The notes beneath the pieces were generated by a model. That model was not told where the DNA came from. It worked only from the letters and a program-made list of their open reading frames with translations, and made no database searches. A stretch of 64,000 nucleotides of DNA from Hexactinellida sp. DTS-2022 (Eukaryota; Porifera; Hexactinellida). Positions 53,942-64,000 of this stretch are shown in pieces; the first letter of the stretch is position 1; each line of letters opens with the position of its first letter. The stretch lies in NCBI GenBank assembly GCA_028753945.1, contig JAPNXP010000013.1, forward strand, positions 5,023,501 to 5,087,500. The letters are read 5' to 3'. The position numbers and the translations under genes were made by a program.

Positions 53942-56422
53942 TCAGAAAGCAAAAGTTTTACTCCTCTGTTCATTGTACATCGTATTCGTATGTACATCCT
54001 CCTTAATCGGACTGTCTTCATAATTCCTGTTAATACTCCCCGATAAAGCGGTGGATTTCCTGAATCGGTGTATCATTCGTTTCAGCCCAGAAGAGTTATC
54101 TACTTCCTTGTCTTTGTACGTTTGCAGGTCTCTCTCTAGAGCTGAGATTCTCTGCTTTAGCAGTTTTACGTCCTCCGGAAATCCATCTTGTGCTGGCGAT
54201 TTAAAGAAAGTCGTACCTTTTGGATCTTTTATAAGATAGTATACGACTGGTAAAGCGATTATGCTCGACATTGTGAAAGCTGCCAGGTTTGTTAAGCCAG
54301 CTGCTAACCCGAGCCTAATGTCAACATCGACAACGAAAATGAGAATCAGAATAATCGTCATATAGAACACGATACTGGTGTAAATGGTCCATACAATAAC
54401 ATTTGTATATCTATGTGACTTGTTTACTACTTTTCTCAAATGGTAAGCAAAGAACAAACCTGCCAATATTAATAGCATATTCAATACGATCACTGGAGTT
54501 ATAAATGCTACGTTTTCTGCAAGAACACACCTGTAAATTCTGAAAAGGGGAGGGTCAACCAAATCACTTGGCACTATAAACGGTTCATAGGTGATAGGGG
54601 AAATTAGTGCCCAAGCAATGATAATAATAACGTCAAAAAACGTCAAAAAAGCTGGGATTAAAAGCAGATATTTAGCTTGCAGCCATCCGGTATAATTAAA
54701 CTTGTTTTTAACAACAATAATGTAGTATTTCGATGCTTTAGCGAAGATTCCACCATACACAATGCTAGTTGAAATGGAATTAAGCAAAACTTGTCCGTGA
54801 CAGTAACAAATACCTTGAAGCGCTCTTGGTTCAAGTGTGGTGAAAAATTTCCCATCTAATGTCATAAGAACTGCTAGTAATACGGTCAAATAATTCCCTG
54901 CTAGAATCACAATGTTGATAAATGGCTCTGATTTAGTGGCAGGTGGAAGGCCCTTTTTAACACCTATTAATATGACTATTATCAGCACCGTAATGTATAT
55001 GGCTATCAATATCGAGGTCACCAAAACGCAAGCGAATATTGCATGGTTAGTGAAATGATCCTCAGTTCCATCGGAAGCTTTTTCTTCGTCCCAAATTTCA
55101 AACGGATGGATATTCGCCACAACTCCAGTGGTATTACTGAACAGGGATGAGTTACCAGGAATATTAGAGTAGTAACCGCGATATTCTAGAGTTCCGTTTA
55201 TGAATTCCAAAACCTGAACAATGTCCTCATATCGCTCCCGTCCGATATACGATACATTTCCGGTCCAACCGAGGAAACGCTGTGTGTACGTGTTCTCATA
55301 AAACGAAGTTGTAAACGATTTGTTGTTATAATCGAACTCTTCAGGTTTGTAGCCTTCTGAAATTGATTGGTTTAACCCCAAAGCATAGGTCCAAATGGAA
55401 TCGTATAAATAGGCATCAACTGCATCCAGTTCTTCTGCGAAATTTATGTTGTTTTCAGTCGCAGTCCGATTGTAGGTATCGTAAAGCTCTTGAGGTGTTA
55501 AACCGGAAATGGTGACTCCTTTTGAAGCTAGGATATCAGCATAACTTTTGTAGGGAATCATCCCGATGGCTCCGTTAATAACATCGCGAATATCTTGTAC
55601 CGTACATCTACCGTTGGTAATATTATACGCGTTTACATCCCATCCCCTAGTGTACCAACCAATCATTAACCAAGTTAAGTAGGGCAGTGGATCCATCGTC
55701 AACTTCAACTGACATATAAATAAAACCGCCGCATCCTCATACATATTGCCTATAATTATTCTAAACCCCTTTTCAGTTATAAGTGCTACTGCGTCGATTA
55801 ACTGCAAATCTACGTTCTCACTTAAGGTATCAAATGTTTCAGACCTGTAGTCAATGGCTAAATCCCGTAACACCTGTTGTACCGCATAGGAACTATACAC
55901 GAAAATCTCTTCTTGCTGTGTGATAATTGCAACGCGTTTCCAACCATAACTGTGTATGAAGTTAATTCTCCCTGCCGCTATGTTTGTATCGGAGACAATC
56001 CCTCTTATGAAGTACGGATATCGCGCTTTGTCTTCCAGAGATGGAGAGGCCGCTCCATACGTGAATGTAATGAGACCGTAGGAGGGACTAATGTTAGCTA
56101 TGGTAACGGCAGCCACTGAGCAACCGGGGCCAAATATGCCGATGAATGTTACATTAGAGTTCCGTAGTGATTCAATGAATGATTCCAACGCTATTTTGTC
56201 TGAGCAGTTACTGTTCCTCCAGTTAATGTTAAGATTGTATCCGGGCAGAAGGTCTGGCTTAGCGTTAATATGTTCTAGTGCCATCGAGGCGCATATTGGG
56301 GCGAGTGGGAGCGACCAGCCTCCAGCTAGGGGATAAAGACCCATTAAGTAAATATCCTTGTTACCCTCACCCTCTACCGTAAGGAAAAGGAACACGCAAA
56401 TCGAGAATATTATTAGCTTCAT
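53942..56422 (-). CDS. GABA-B-like class C GPCR, intronless
   Basis: A single 826-aa ORF. Residues 1-18 are a signal peptide. ~24-440 form a periplasmic-binding/Venus-flytrap domain (LYPLAGGW...ALEHINAKPDLLPGYNL, FGPGCSVAA, PYFIRGIVSD, VAIITQQEEIF) like the ANF-receptor/GABA-B ectodomain. ~465-740 carry seven hydrophobic helices of the 7tm_3 type (KSEPFINIVILAGNYL, GKFFTTL after TM2, CVLAENVAFI, LPVVYYLI). A coiled-coil-like stretch, VKLLKQRISALERDL (~755-780), follows, as in GABA-B subunits where it mediates dimerisation. There is no Cys-rich linker between flytrap and 7TM, which fits GABA-B and not mGluR. GABA or another small ligand cannot be decided from this. Divergent from the TSSK-like gene 480 bp away. 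Confidence 0.88.
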   Translation of the reverse strand: MKLIIFSICVFLFLTVEGEGNKDIYLMGLYPLAGGWSLPLAPICASMALEHINAKPDLLPGYNLNINWRNSNCSDKIALESFIESLRNSNVTFIGIFGPGCSVAAVTIANISPSYGLITFTYGAASPSLEDKARYPYFIRGIVSDTNIAAGRINFIHSYGWKRVAIITQQEEIFVYSSYAVQQVLRDLAIDYRSETFDTLSENVDLQLIDAVALITEKGFRIIIGNMYEDAAVLFICQLKLTMDPLPYLTWLMIGWYTRGWDVNAYNITNGRCTVQDIRDVINGAIGMIPYKSYADILASKGVTISGLTPQELYDTYNRTATENNINFAEELDAVDAYLYDSIWTYALGLNQSISEGYKPEEFDYNNKSFTTSFYENTYTQRFLGWTGNVSYIGRERYEDIVQVLEFINGTLEYRGYYSNIPGNSSLFSNTTGVVANIHPFEIWDEEKASDGTEDHFTNHAIFACVLVTSILIAIYITVLIIVILIGVKKGLPPATKSEPFINIVILAGNYLTVLLAVLMTLDGKFFTTLEPRALQGICYCHGQVLLNSISTSIVYGGIFAKASKYYIIVVKNKFNYTGWLQAKYLLLIPAFLTFFDVIIIIAWALISPITYEPFIVPSDLVDPPLFRIYRCVLAENVAFITPVIVLNMLLILAGLFFAYHLRKVVNKSHRYTNVIVWTIYTSIVFYMTIILILIFVVDVDIRLGLAAGLTNLAAFTMSSIIALPVVYYLIKDPKGTTFFKSPAQDGFPEDVKLLKQRISALERDLQTYKDKEVDNSSGLKRMIHRFRKSTALSGSINRNYEDSPIKEDVHTNTMYNEQRSKTFAF

Positions 56423-56902
56423 TGAATGGATATGTTTGTTAGCTCGGGTCTCTGCTTATAGTTTGAAATCCTTAAGGAATACGAGTCACATGGAAGTATA
56501 TTATCTTTCAATTGCAATTGCACATATTGGATTATATGCTATTGTATTACACAGAACAATCCAATGTATCATTGACAAATGTGTATTTCGTAAGAAAGTG
56601 AGAGTTTGTCTGTCTTGCAAATTTATCTAAAAACGGTTTATCAATAGTTTGCAAAATATTAAAACACTTTTATATATGTTCCCAAATTTTCCATGGTTGT
56701 TACTTATAGAATAGTTTAACTGTATTAATTAATTGCATTCATAATAATTGCATATTTGTTGTAATACAAATCCTGTCAAATAATTTGACAAAATTGGCGA
56801 ATCAAATTCGATTGGTGGCACAATTGTAGGCATATGGCACAGTATATAAATACAGAAACAATCACATATTTTTGTATATTTATTTTTGTATTATTTTTCA
56901 AC
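56423..56902. promoter_or_regulatory. Divergent promoter region, GABA-B-like (-) / TSSK-like (+)
   Basis: 480 bp between start codons. TATAAGC on the minus strand (56454-56460) faces the receptor gene. TATATAAAT (56843-56851) faces the kinase gene, with GATTGG/CAAATTGGCGAA CCAAT-type motifs between about 56793 and 56818. Confidence 0.45.
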
Positions 56903-57980
56903 ATGCCTTCTGTTTCAAAACGTAACAAGGTAAGTAACAACATTTATTTATTTACAAATATAATTAATTGTTTGTTTAGATTCCAGTAACGCAGACCACT
57001 AGCTACACACGGAGCGGGAGAAAGGCCTTTTCGATGAAAATGATTTTACAGAAACAGGGGTATGTTTTAGAGAAGAAATTGGCCTCCGGAGCTTTCTCAA
57101 AAGTGCAGATCGCTCATTCTCTGTCCACAAATCGGTGAGTTTGTTTGCAACTGAATTATACGAGTAATTTATTGAATTCCTTTGCAGCTCTGTTGTTGTG
57201 AAGATAATAGAAAAGTCTTTTCTCGAGGATGAAATCTGGGATCAGTTCGTGCCGAGAGAAATCGATACGATTTGCAGAATAGAACACCCGCACATAATAC
57301 GGACTCACGAGATTATACAGACTGAAGTACAGGTGTTTATTGTTATGGAGTTAGCTAACGGAGGGAATCTGTGCGAATATATTGCTAAGAAGAAATATTT
57401 GCAGGAATTCGTTGCTAGACGTTTGTTCGGTGAAATTACAAACGCTTTGAAATACTTACACAACAAATTGATTTATCACAGAGACCTGAAATCGGAGAAT
57501 GTTCTCCTGGATGGAAACTTCAGAGCTAAACTGGCTGACTTTGGGTTTTCTAGAAAGGCGAATTCCTCAAAGCAGAAGCTAGATACGTACTGCGGATCTC
57601 TGTTGTTCGCCTGTCCGGAAATAGTTCGCAACAAGCCGTATGAGGGCGCCACTTCTGACGTTTGGAGTCTCGGGATTATCCTACACTCGATGCTCACAGG
57701 AGTAATGCCCTTCTCAGAGGAGGACATCTGGCAGATAGATGCCTGCAACATTTCCCTGCTACTACAGTTCCCCCGCTGGCCCCGAGTGCCCCCTCTCGCG
57801 GAGAGCGTGGTCCGACAGATTCTGGTGTTTGTCCCGGAGGCGAGACTCAAGCTGTTGGAAGTAGAGGAACAGGCCTGGATGGGGAAACTCGTAGATAAGC
57901 CAGGGACAGCTGTTTCCACTGTTAACGGACACATATTCGGTAATAGCAACAAACTACCTCCTCTCAACCACAAACTGTAG
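56903..57980 (+). CDS. TSSK: TSSK-like Ser/Thr kinase, 3 exons
   Basis: Exons 56903-56929, 56980-57134, 57188-57980. Phases close, 324 aa. The kinase domain spans nearly the whole protein (~36-300): glycine loop LASGAFSKV, Lys66 in VVVKIIEK, Glu85 in PREID, HRDLKSEN (Asp160), DFGFSR (Asp178) and TYCGSLLFACPEIV. The order YVL.K.LASGAFSKV, F.PREI, HPHII, RDLK.ENVLLD and DFGF is that of testis-specific serine kinases. TSSKs act in spermatid differentiation in other animals; the role here is inferred. Unusual: CPEI replaces SPEV and FAC replaces YAS in the activation segment. The region after the kinase core is short. The start at 56903 is supported by the TATA box 52 bp upstream. Confidence 0.85.
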
Positions 57981-58417
57981 TCCATGGAATAAGATTGTTA
58001 TATTTTGTGACTCACTTACATATCACTCATTAAAAACACAATTTAAAAAGCAATTAACAACAGTATTTAAATAGCAGAATATCTAAATAGTTTATAATTG
58101 GTGAAACACTTAAATATCACTCATTAAAAACACAATTAAGAACCAATTAACAACAGTATTTAGCAAAATATCTAATTAGTTACACCCTTGCTAATTTGCA
58201 TTGGGATACAAACAAAATTTGCACAAAATCAGTTTACACAATTATCTCCTGGCTCATAATACAATTACGAATGCAACATTGATTGCGTTGTGTCTGCAGT
58301 GTAATCAATACATTATCCCTACAGCATAGCCAATGGGAGATTGGTATGTTAGGCCTGATAGATTGTAATACTGCAATATAAACACAGAATAATAATAGCT
58401 ATTCATATGGGAGTATA
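57981..58417. other. Intergenic region before the SRCR gene
   Basis: AT-rich with a local imperfect duplication (CACTCATTAAAAACACAATT at about 58025 and 58117). Holds the SRCR gene's promoter. Confidence 0.5.
58330..58382 (+). promoter_or_regulatory. CCAAT and TATA boxes of SRCR gene
   Basis: CCAAT at 58330-58334 and TATAAA at 58377-58382, 36 bp before the ATG at 58418. Confidence 0.5.
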
Positions 58418-61400
58418 ATGAAGCTGTTTGTTGTGAGTGTAATATTATTGTTTGCCTGTCTGCAAAGCAGATGTGAGCACGTGAGACTGAGAGGAGGGAC
58501 CTCTAATTTCGAGGGTCGCGTCGAGGTGTCGTATAACGGGACTTGGGGGTCCGTGTGTGATGACTTCTGGGGTTACAGCGATGCTCTTGTGGTATGCAGA
58601 CAGCTGGGATTCGTATCTGTTGAGAGAGTTGTGATATTCGCGGGTTTTGGTGAGTCTTAACAGAGTCCTTAGTTACGGTACTGGTAGATTGGAATCAAGG
58701 AATTATCCAGGAGCGCGAGACGCTCCTTTTGGAGTGTCATTTAGTAAAAGTTAATTAGGAGCGCGAAAAATTGGAATCTTCTCCTATACCGCAACATTAA
58801 TTTGTGATTTAGGCGTATGGAAATTGGATCAGACCAGGATTAGGAGCGTATTTACAAATGGCTGTATAATACACTGCTTGGAATATTAATGGTTTTGTCT
58901 CGATTTAAGTCATTGTATTTCTACATTTCTACATTTGTATATTCGTGTGATTATGTTGTTGTGTAGGCAGCGATACAAGCATTCCTATTCTCCTTGACAA
59001 CGTACAGTGTATTGGAACTGAAACTGACATCCTGGACTGTCCTCATAACGAGATAGGCGTACACGACTGTTCGCACTCAGAAGACGCAGGGGTTGTCTGT
59101 AGCAATGAGTTTGCTCTGAGGCTTGTCAATGATAAGTACAACAGCACTAACGGGACTGTGTTTGTTGAGGGAAGAGTGGAGGTTAGCTGTTAGTTAATAT
59201 ACAGTAGCTCTGTTAATAGGGACACCAGGGGACCGTCTTAATATGTTCGTATTAACCGGAGTTAGTATTAACCAGAGTCACTTGCATGCATTTGTATAGG
59301 CTAGGGGAATTAAACTTTGTACTCCTTAACTGATATTTCCCTTATCTTTGTTTCTATTAACAGACTCTACTGTAGTTATATTAACAGAGTCTACTGTAGT
59401 TCCTACTAACAGAGTCTACTGTAGTTCCTATTAACAGAGTATACTATAGATATATTAACAGAGTGTATGCAGTATCTTTATACGTTAACTAGGTGTACCA
59501 CAGTGGTGAATGGGGCAGCATATGTGACGACAACTGGTCGCTATCCGAGGCGCGGGTGGCCTGTAGACAACTGGGATTTGAGAGCGTTGTTGTTGCTGTA
59601 ACCGAGGCTCAGTTCGGGGAGGGGCCGGCAGCTATTTGGATGGACGAGGTGTCATGCACCGGAAGTGAGATGTACATTAGTTCTTGTTCTTTCAACGGTT
59701 GGGGAGTTAATGACTGCTCCCATTCTGAAGATGCTGGAGTTGTATGCAGGCACCCTATAGTGCATTCTGGAGATATATTCAGTCTGAGACTTGTTGGTGG
59801 AACTAGCAGGGATGAGGGGAGATTAGAGGTGCTGTATAACGGAGCATGGGGGACAGTGTGTGATGACAGGTTCAGTATTGTTGATGCTCAGGTAAACAAC
59901 AATAGATAATTGCAATAATTCTCATGTAGTCCGATTGTTTAGATTAAAATTAATTTGCAAAATATTTAAATTAAAGGTATCAGAATTTTTTTAATTACGA
60001 AATTTATAACCAGATAGTCTGTTGCAAATTGCAATATTTAAAATTTGTTTAACTACACATAAATTCGTAATCAGATAAAATAGATGCCGGATATAAGAAC
60101 ATGCAGGATATAAGAAGTTAAGAACACATTATGCGGTTCCCGAAGATGTTTGTATATCCAGTATCCTCTGTACTTTGTTTGGAATTGTGTATTATATAAC
60201 TGTCTTATTTAGATTGCTTGCAAACAGCTGGGGTACAGGGGTGCGACTAGGGTGTACCCTCGCTCCTACTTCGGGAGTGGGAGCGGCAACATAACACTTG
60301 ACAACATAGAGTGTAGGGGGTCGGAACAGCTGTTAAGCCAGTGTCTGCATAGCGAGTTTTATAAGAATGATTGCAGTCACGGGGAAGATGTGGGCATTGC
60401 TTGTTCCAACAATAGTATGCATATAAAGCCTAATGCTACGGTGTATTTGGTTGGGGGAGAGATGGAGAATGAGGGGAGAGTTGAAGTGGTGTTTAATGGC
60501 ACTAGGGGAACAGTGTGCCATGATAGGTGGGACTTCTTGGTGAGTCCCTACTTATTCCAGCTTAGTTTTAACCAAACAGTTAATATACAATAGTAGAACT
60601 TCGTTAGTAGTACATACACCAGGGGACCGTCAAAATGCGTTCGCTTTATCATGAATTCATATTATAAACCAATATAATTTGTACAGTAGAACCTCGTTAA
60701 TACATAGGGGACCGTCAAAATATGTTCGCCTTATCCGGGATTCGCATTACCAATCTCATTTGTATTGAAAAGGCTTTGAATAACCAAATGTAAATTTTCC
60801 CCCAGAGCACTAAACACACTAATTATAATCCGCTTATAACGAATATCCGAATATAACGAAGGAATTTACAGGTCCCAAGCAGTTCGTTATAACGAGAGTT
60901 CACTGTAGTGTACGTAATATCCGGAATTCGTATTACCGTGTTCCTACTAATGAGGTTATACTATAGTACATACAACAAAGCAGTGTATTAACAGCCAATT
61001 GTAAATACGCTCCTAATCCTGGTCTCATCCAATTTTCATACGCCTAAATCACAAATTAATGTTCAGTTACGGTATAGGAGAAAATTCCAATTTTTCGCGC
61101 TCCTAATTAACTTTTTTCCTAAATTCATACCCAAAAGGAGCGTCTCGCGCTCCTAGACAATTCCCTGCAACAAAGGGATATTTGAGTATGAAATATTGCA
61201 ATTTAGGACGCAGAAGTTGTGTGTCTCCAGCTGGGATACCCAGGGGCTCTGCGGGCCACGTACGGCGCCTCTTTCGGAGAGGGAACAGGCCCCGTCCTGC
61301 TAGACGACGTGGAGTGTATCGGAACTGAAACTAACTTAGGGCAGTGCGACTACCTGAGTGTGGGGGAGAGCAGCTGTGGACACGATAAGGACGCAGGGGC

Positions 61401-63392
61401 CGTGTGTCTCGAGTCGGAGCCTGAGTACCCGGTTAGACTGGTGGGGGGCAGCTCCTCCAGCGAGGGGAGGGTGGAGCTATTCTATGGGAACAGATGGGGA
61501 ACTGTAAGTATACTGGTGTTGTTAGAAATGTAGTTATAGGACACCAGGGGACCGTCTTAATATGTTCGTATAAGTTCGATTATCCGGAATTCGTATTAAC
61601 CGGACCGGAGTCACTTGCATGCTTGTATAAGCCTAGGGAATTAAACCTTGTACTCCTTAACCGATAGTCTACTGTAGTTATGAAGTTACTAGCACTAACT
61701 GTATCTAGAATTTACGTAGTTAACAGATTACTAGCATTATACTACTGTAGTCAACAGATTACTAGCATTAATCTACTGTAGTAAATAGACAGGTTACTAT
61801 AGCATTATATCTGTTGGTTAGATTTGTGACGACAACTGGGACATTGCCGACGCGCGGGTGGTGTGTCGGGAGCTGGGATTCCCGGACGCAATAGTTGCTC
61901 TCTCCAGAGCCTCGTTCGGGGCCGGGTCTACGGATCAGCTGATTGTGCTGGACGAAGTTAAGTGTATCGGAACTGAAACTAACATCCTGGCCTGTCCACA
62001 TGCAGCTATTGGCGGACATGACTGCTCTCATAGCGAAGATGCCTCTGTTATATGTTCTGCTCGCTGTAAGTTGTATTGTTGTTTGTTTGTCTAGTGACTC
62101 TAGTCATTTATTCATTTACTTGTTAACATATTTGTTGTTTATTTGGTTGCTTTCTGTTTACTTTTTGTTTACCTGTTTGTTTATTTATTTGTTTATTTGT
62201 TTGTTCATTTACTTGGTTACATATTTGTTGTTTATTTGTATATTTAATTGCTTGTTCATTTGTTTGATTCCTTGTATGTTACTTTTTGTTTGCCTGTTTG
62301 TTTATTTGTTTGTTCATTTACTTGGTTACATATTTGTTGTTTATTTGTATATTTAATTGCTTGTTCATTTGTTTGATTCCTTGTATGTTACTTTTTGTTT
62401 GCCTGTTTGTTTATTTGTTTGTTTGTTTGTTTGTTTGTTTGTTTGTTTGTTTGTTTGTTTGTTTGTTTGTTTGTTTGTTTGTTGTTTGTTTGTTTGTAAG
62501 TTTGTTTACCTGTTTGTTTACCTGTTTGTTTACCTGTTTATTTACCTATATAGTGACATCCCCAGTGAGATTGGTGGGAGGGGCAGGCCCGAACGCCGGG
62601 GTTGTTGAGGTGTACATTAGCGGCACATGGGGCACGGTGTGTGGTACACAATGGAGCTATAGAGAGACTAATGTAGTCTGTAGACAGCTAGGGTATTCCG
62701 ATGTTAATAGCAGACTGGCGTTCGTGGGAGAGTTTGTGATACCAAATGCAACTGTACTGCTACAGAATGTATATTGCACTGTAAGTATTTAGTTGTTGTT
62801 GTTGTTGTTATTGTTGTTGTTGCATTTGCACTTATATTCTCTCGTTATTTGTCATTTATTATTAGACTAATTATCCCCTTGTTTATTTGCTTGTATTTAA
62901 TATCTCGTATATTGCACTGTAAATATTTCGTTTGTTTTTGTTGTTATGTCGCTGTTATTGCATTTGCATTTGTATTCGCTTGTTATTCGTTATTTATTAT
63001 TAGCTTTACATGTATTCCCTTGTTTATCTGCTTGTTGTTATAATAGAGTATACTTTATCATTTGTTTATTAGCTTGTTGTTATTATCTCTCCCATAGGGA
63101 TACGAGTCCTACATAACGAGCTGTCTACACGACCCAGTGGGTGCTATAACAGCACTATGTGGGACCCACTCAGGGGACGCAGGCGTGGTGTGTGAGGGGG
63201 GGCACAGCACTGTTCCAGTTAGGCTATCCGGAGACAGCAGTAGCCACAGGGAGGGGAGAGTAGAGGTGTTATATTCAGGTGTGTGGGGGAGTGTCTGTGA
63301 CGATTCTTGGGATAATAAGGATGCTACTGTGGTGTGTAGAATGCTGGGACTGAGCAGTAATGGAGCCCAGGCTGTTCCATCAGCAGGGTATG

Positions 63393-63442
<50 letters not shown>

Positions 63443-64000
63443 GTTTGTTTGCTTGCTTGTTATTGGTACGTAGGTTTGTTTTTGTTGTTTATTGTGTAGG
63501 TTTATTTTTTGTTGTTTCCTTTTAAGTTTGTGTGTTGTTGTTTGCTGTATAGGTTTGTTCTGCAAGTTTGTTTGTTGTTGTTGTTTACTCCGTATATTTG
63601 TTGTTGTTTACTGTGTAGGTTTGGGCGCGGGGTGGGACAGATCTGGCTTGACGAGGTACAATGCGACGGATCGGAATCTGCCCTCTGGGACTGCCCCAGG
63701 AATTCCTTTGGCATTCACAACTGTAACCATGGAGAGGATGCAGGTGTGACCTGTCAGATTCCAGATCCCCCCATTATACTCCAGGTGCGACTCAATGGTA
63801 CCAAGTACCCCTTCGAGGGAGCTGTTGAGGTTGCCATAGGGACAGGGGACAGGGAATGGGCGGGGGTGTGCGGGGGTGAGTTTACCTTTCCGGACGCAGA
63901 GGTGGTCTGTAGACAGCTGGGGTACCCCGGGGTTCTGAGGTTCTTCCGAGAGGGAATATTCGGTAACAGCGACACACCCATACTGATCTCACAGCTGGGC
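58418..64000 (+). CDS. Secreted/surface protein with at least eight SRCR domains (3' end outside window)
   Basis: Exons 58418-58649, 58967-59181, 59493-59891, 60213-60539, 61207-61503, 61822-62065, 62554-62780, 63098-63387, 63619->64000. Phases close, 871 residues so far. Signal peptide 1-19, then consecutive SRCR (scavenger receptor Cys-rich) domains of ~100 residues, each with VRL.GG....GRVEV, WG.VCDD.W, VVCRQLG, C.GTE..L..C and C.H.EDAG..C; seven are complete and the eighth is cut by the window end. Most have six Cys, so group A type. The seventh domain's last part has a CDGSE...[11 protein letters not shown] pattern. The sixth is diverged (GTVCGTQW, an early break of the CDD motif). SRCR tandem proteins act in pattern recognition or cell aggregation in other animals; the role here is inferred. 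Introns lie inside the domains at different points. Confidence 0.88.
58700..58858. mobile_element. Interspersed element, copy 1 (SRCR intron 1)
   Basis: CCAGGAGCGCGAGACGCTCC to GACCAGGATTAGGAGCGTAT. The same ~160-bp sequence is present in reverse complement at about 61005-61165. Confidence 0.8.
59200..59374. mobile_element. Family-A MITE in SRCR intron 2
   Basis: TACAGTAGCTCTGTTAATAG left, AACAGACTCTACTGTA right; complete family-A interior. Confidence 0.8.
59352..59475. repeat. Minisatellite made of a MITE end
   Basis: ATTAACAGAGTCTACTGTAG repeated about five times (22-24 bp spacing) directly after the family-A element, with small changes. Confidence 0.8.
60085..60172. mobile_element. Family-I MITE, short
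   Basis: GATGCCGGATATAAGAACAT and CCAGTATCCTCTGTA; in SRCR intron 3. Confidence 0.5.
60596..60965. mobile_element. Family-A' MITEs with a nested family-C element
   Basis: A partial A' copy (60596-60682) abuts another starting TACAGTAGAACCTCGTTAAT (60682). The latter is interrupted at about 60796-60909 by a family-C element (AGTTCGTTATAACGAGAGTTC...CACTGTA) and resumes to about 60965. Lies in SRCR intron 4. Confidence 0.7.
61005..61165. mobile_element. Interspersed element, copy 2, inverted (SRCR intron 4)
   Basis: ATACGCTCCTAATCCTGGTC to GGAGCGTCTCGCGCTCCTAG, reverse complement of 58700-58858. Confidence 0.8.
61531..61810. mobile_element. Family-A MITE followed by MITE-end minisatellite
   Basis: CACCAGGGGACCGTCTTAAT to GATAGTCTACTGTA (61531-61676), then three or more units of the type AACAGATTACTAGCATTA...CTGTAGT up to about 61800. 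In SRCR intron 5. Confidence 0.65.
62100..62552. repeat. TTTG-type microsatellite with ~120-bp internal duplication
   Basis: GTTTGCCTGTTTGTTTATTT and ATATTTAATTGCTTGTTCAT occur twice (about 62230 and 62348, etc.). The core 62400-62490 is nearly pure GTTT. Fills most of SRCR intron 6; its ORFs are poly-CLFV artefacts. Confidence 0.9.
63388..63440 (+). repeat. (GTT)n microsatellite in SRCR intron 8
   Basis: About 17 GTT units starting at the splice donor after 63387; more GTT/GTTT runs follow to 63618. Confidence 0.95.

Noticed and set aside
62100-62608. Poly-CLFV ORFs (61943-62792) and 31775-32180
   Set aside because: Translations of TTTG/GTTT microsatellites in introns; only the terminal part from 62554 is a real SRCR exon.

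Overview
The window is animal nuclear DNA, most likely from a sponge or a comparably early-branching metazoan. Genes are cut by mostly short GT-AG introns in an AT-rich background. The gene set is metazoan: MAST kinase, DOT1L, SERBP1/HABP4, espin, TSSK, a class C GPCR and a multi-SRCR protein. The sponge call is an inference from the SRCR/GABA-B-like receptor combination, not proof.

Layout. 1-3507: 3' part of a SERBP1/HABP4-like gene (+). 5108-25629: a complete 26-exon MAST kinase gene (+), reconstructed here with every splice phase consistent (1417 aa). Two intronless genes on the same strand lie inside its introns: a Reeler-domain protein (12373-12966) and a 1223-aa beta-helix/multi-TM protein (15273-18944). 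25911-35259: a complete 20-exon DOT1L H3K79 methyltransferase gene (-), also phase-consistent (804 aa). It is tail-to-tail with MAST and hosts an intronless NHL-propeller gene on the opposite strand (30457-31692). About 35.88-45.0 kb: a roughly 9 kb satellite of ~155-bp monomers, each with a short perfect hairpin, with higher-order periodicity and one inverted block. 45442-47660: a 5-exon single-pass membrane protein (+). 48788-50056: espin-like ankyrin protein (+). 50452-51249 and 52305-53102: two tandem PI-PLC-X-like paralogues (-). 53942-56422: GABA-B-like class C receptor (-), divergent from a 3-exon TSSK-like kinase (56903-57980, +). 58418 to the window end: secreted protein with at least eight SRCR domains (+), continuing past the edge.

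Repeat content stands out. More than 35 short non-coding elements of several sequence families share termini of the form CAGT...CGTTA/TAACG...ACTG flanked by TA, as in pogo/Tigger-type MITEs. No transposase ORF is seen. At several places the ends of such elements have been amplified into minisatellites, and the 155-bp satellite monomer carries the same kind of terminus, so tandem DNA here seems to be seeded by MITE ends. (GTT)n microsatellites mostly have GTT on the transcribed (sense) strand of the gene they lie in or just follow.

The genes do not form one pathway. The organisation of note is host genes with intronless genes nested in their introns, and a very heavy load of small DNA-transposon derivatives in introns, promoters and 3' UTRs.
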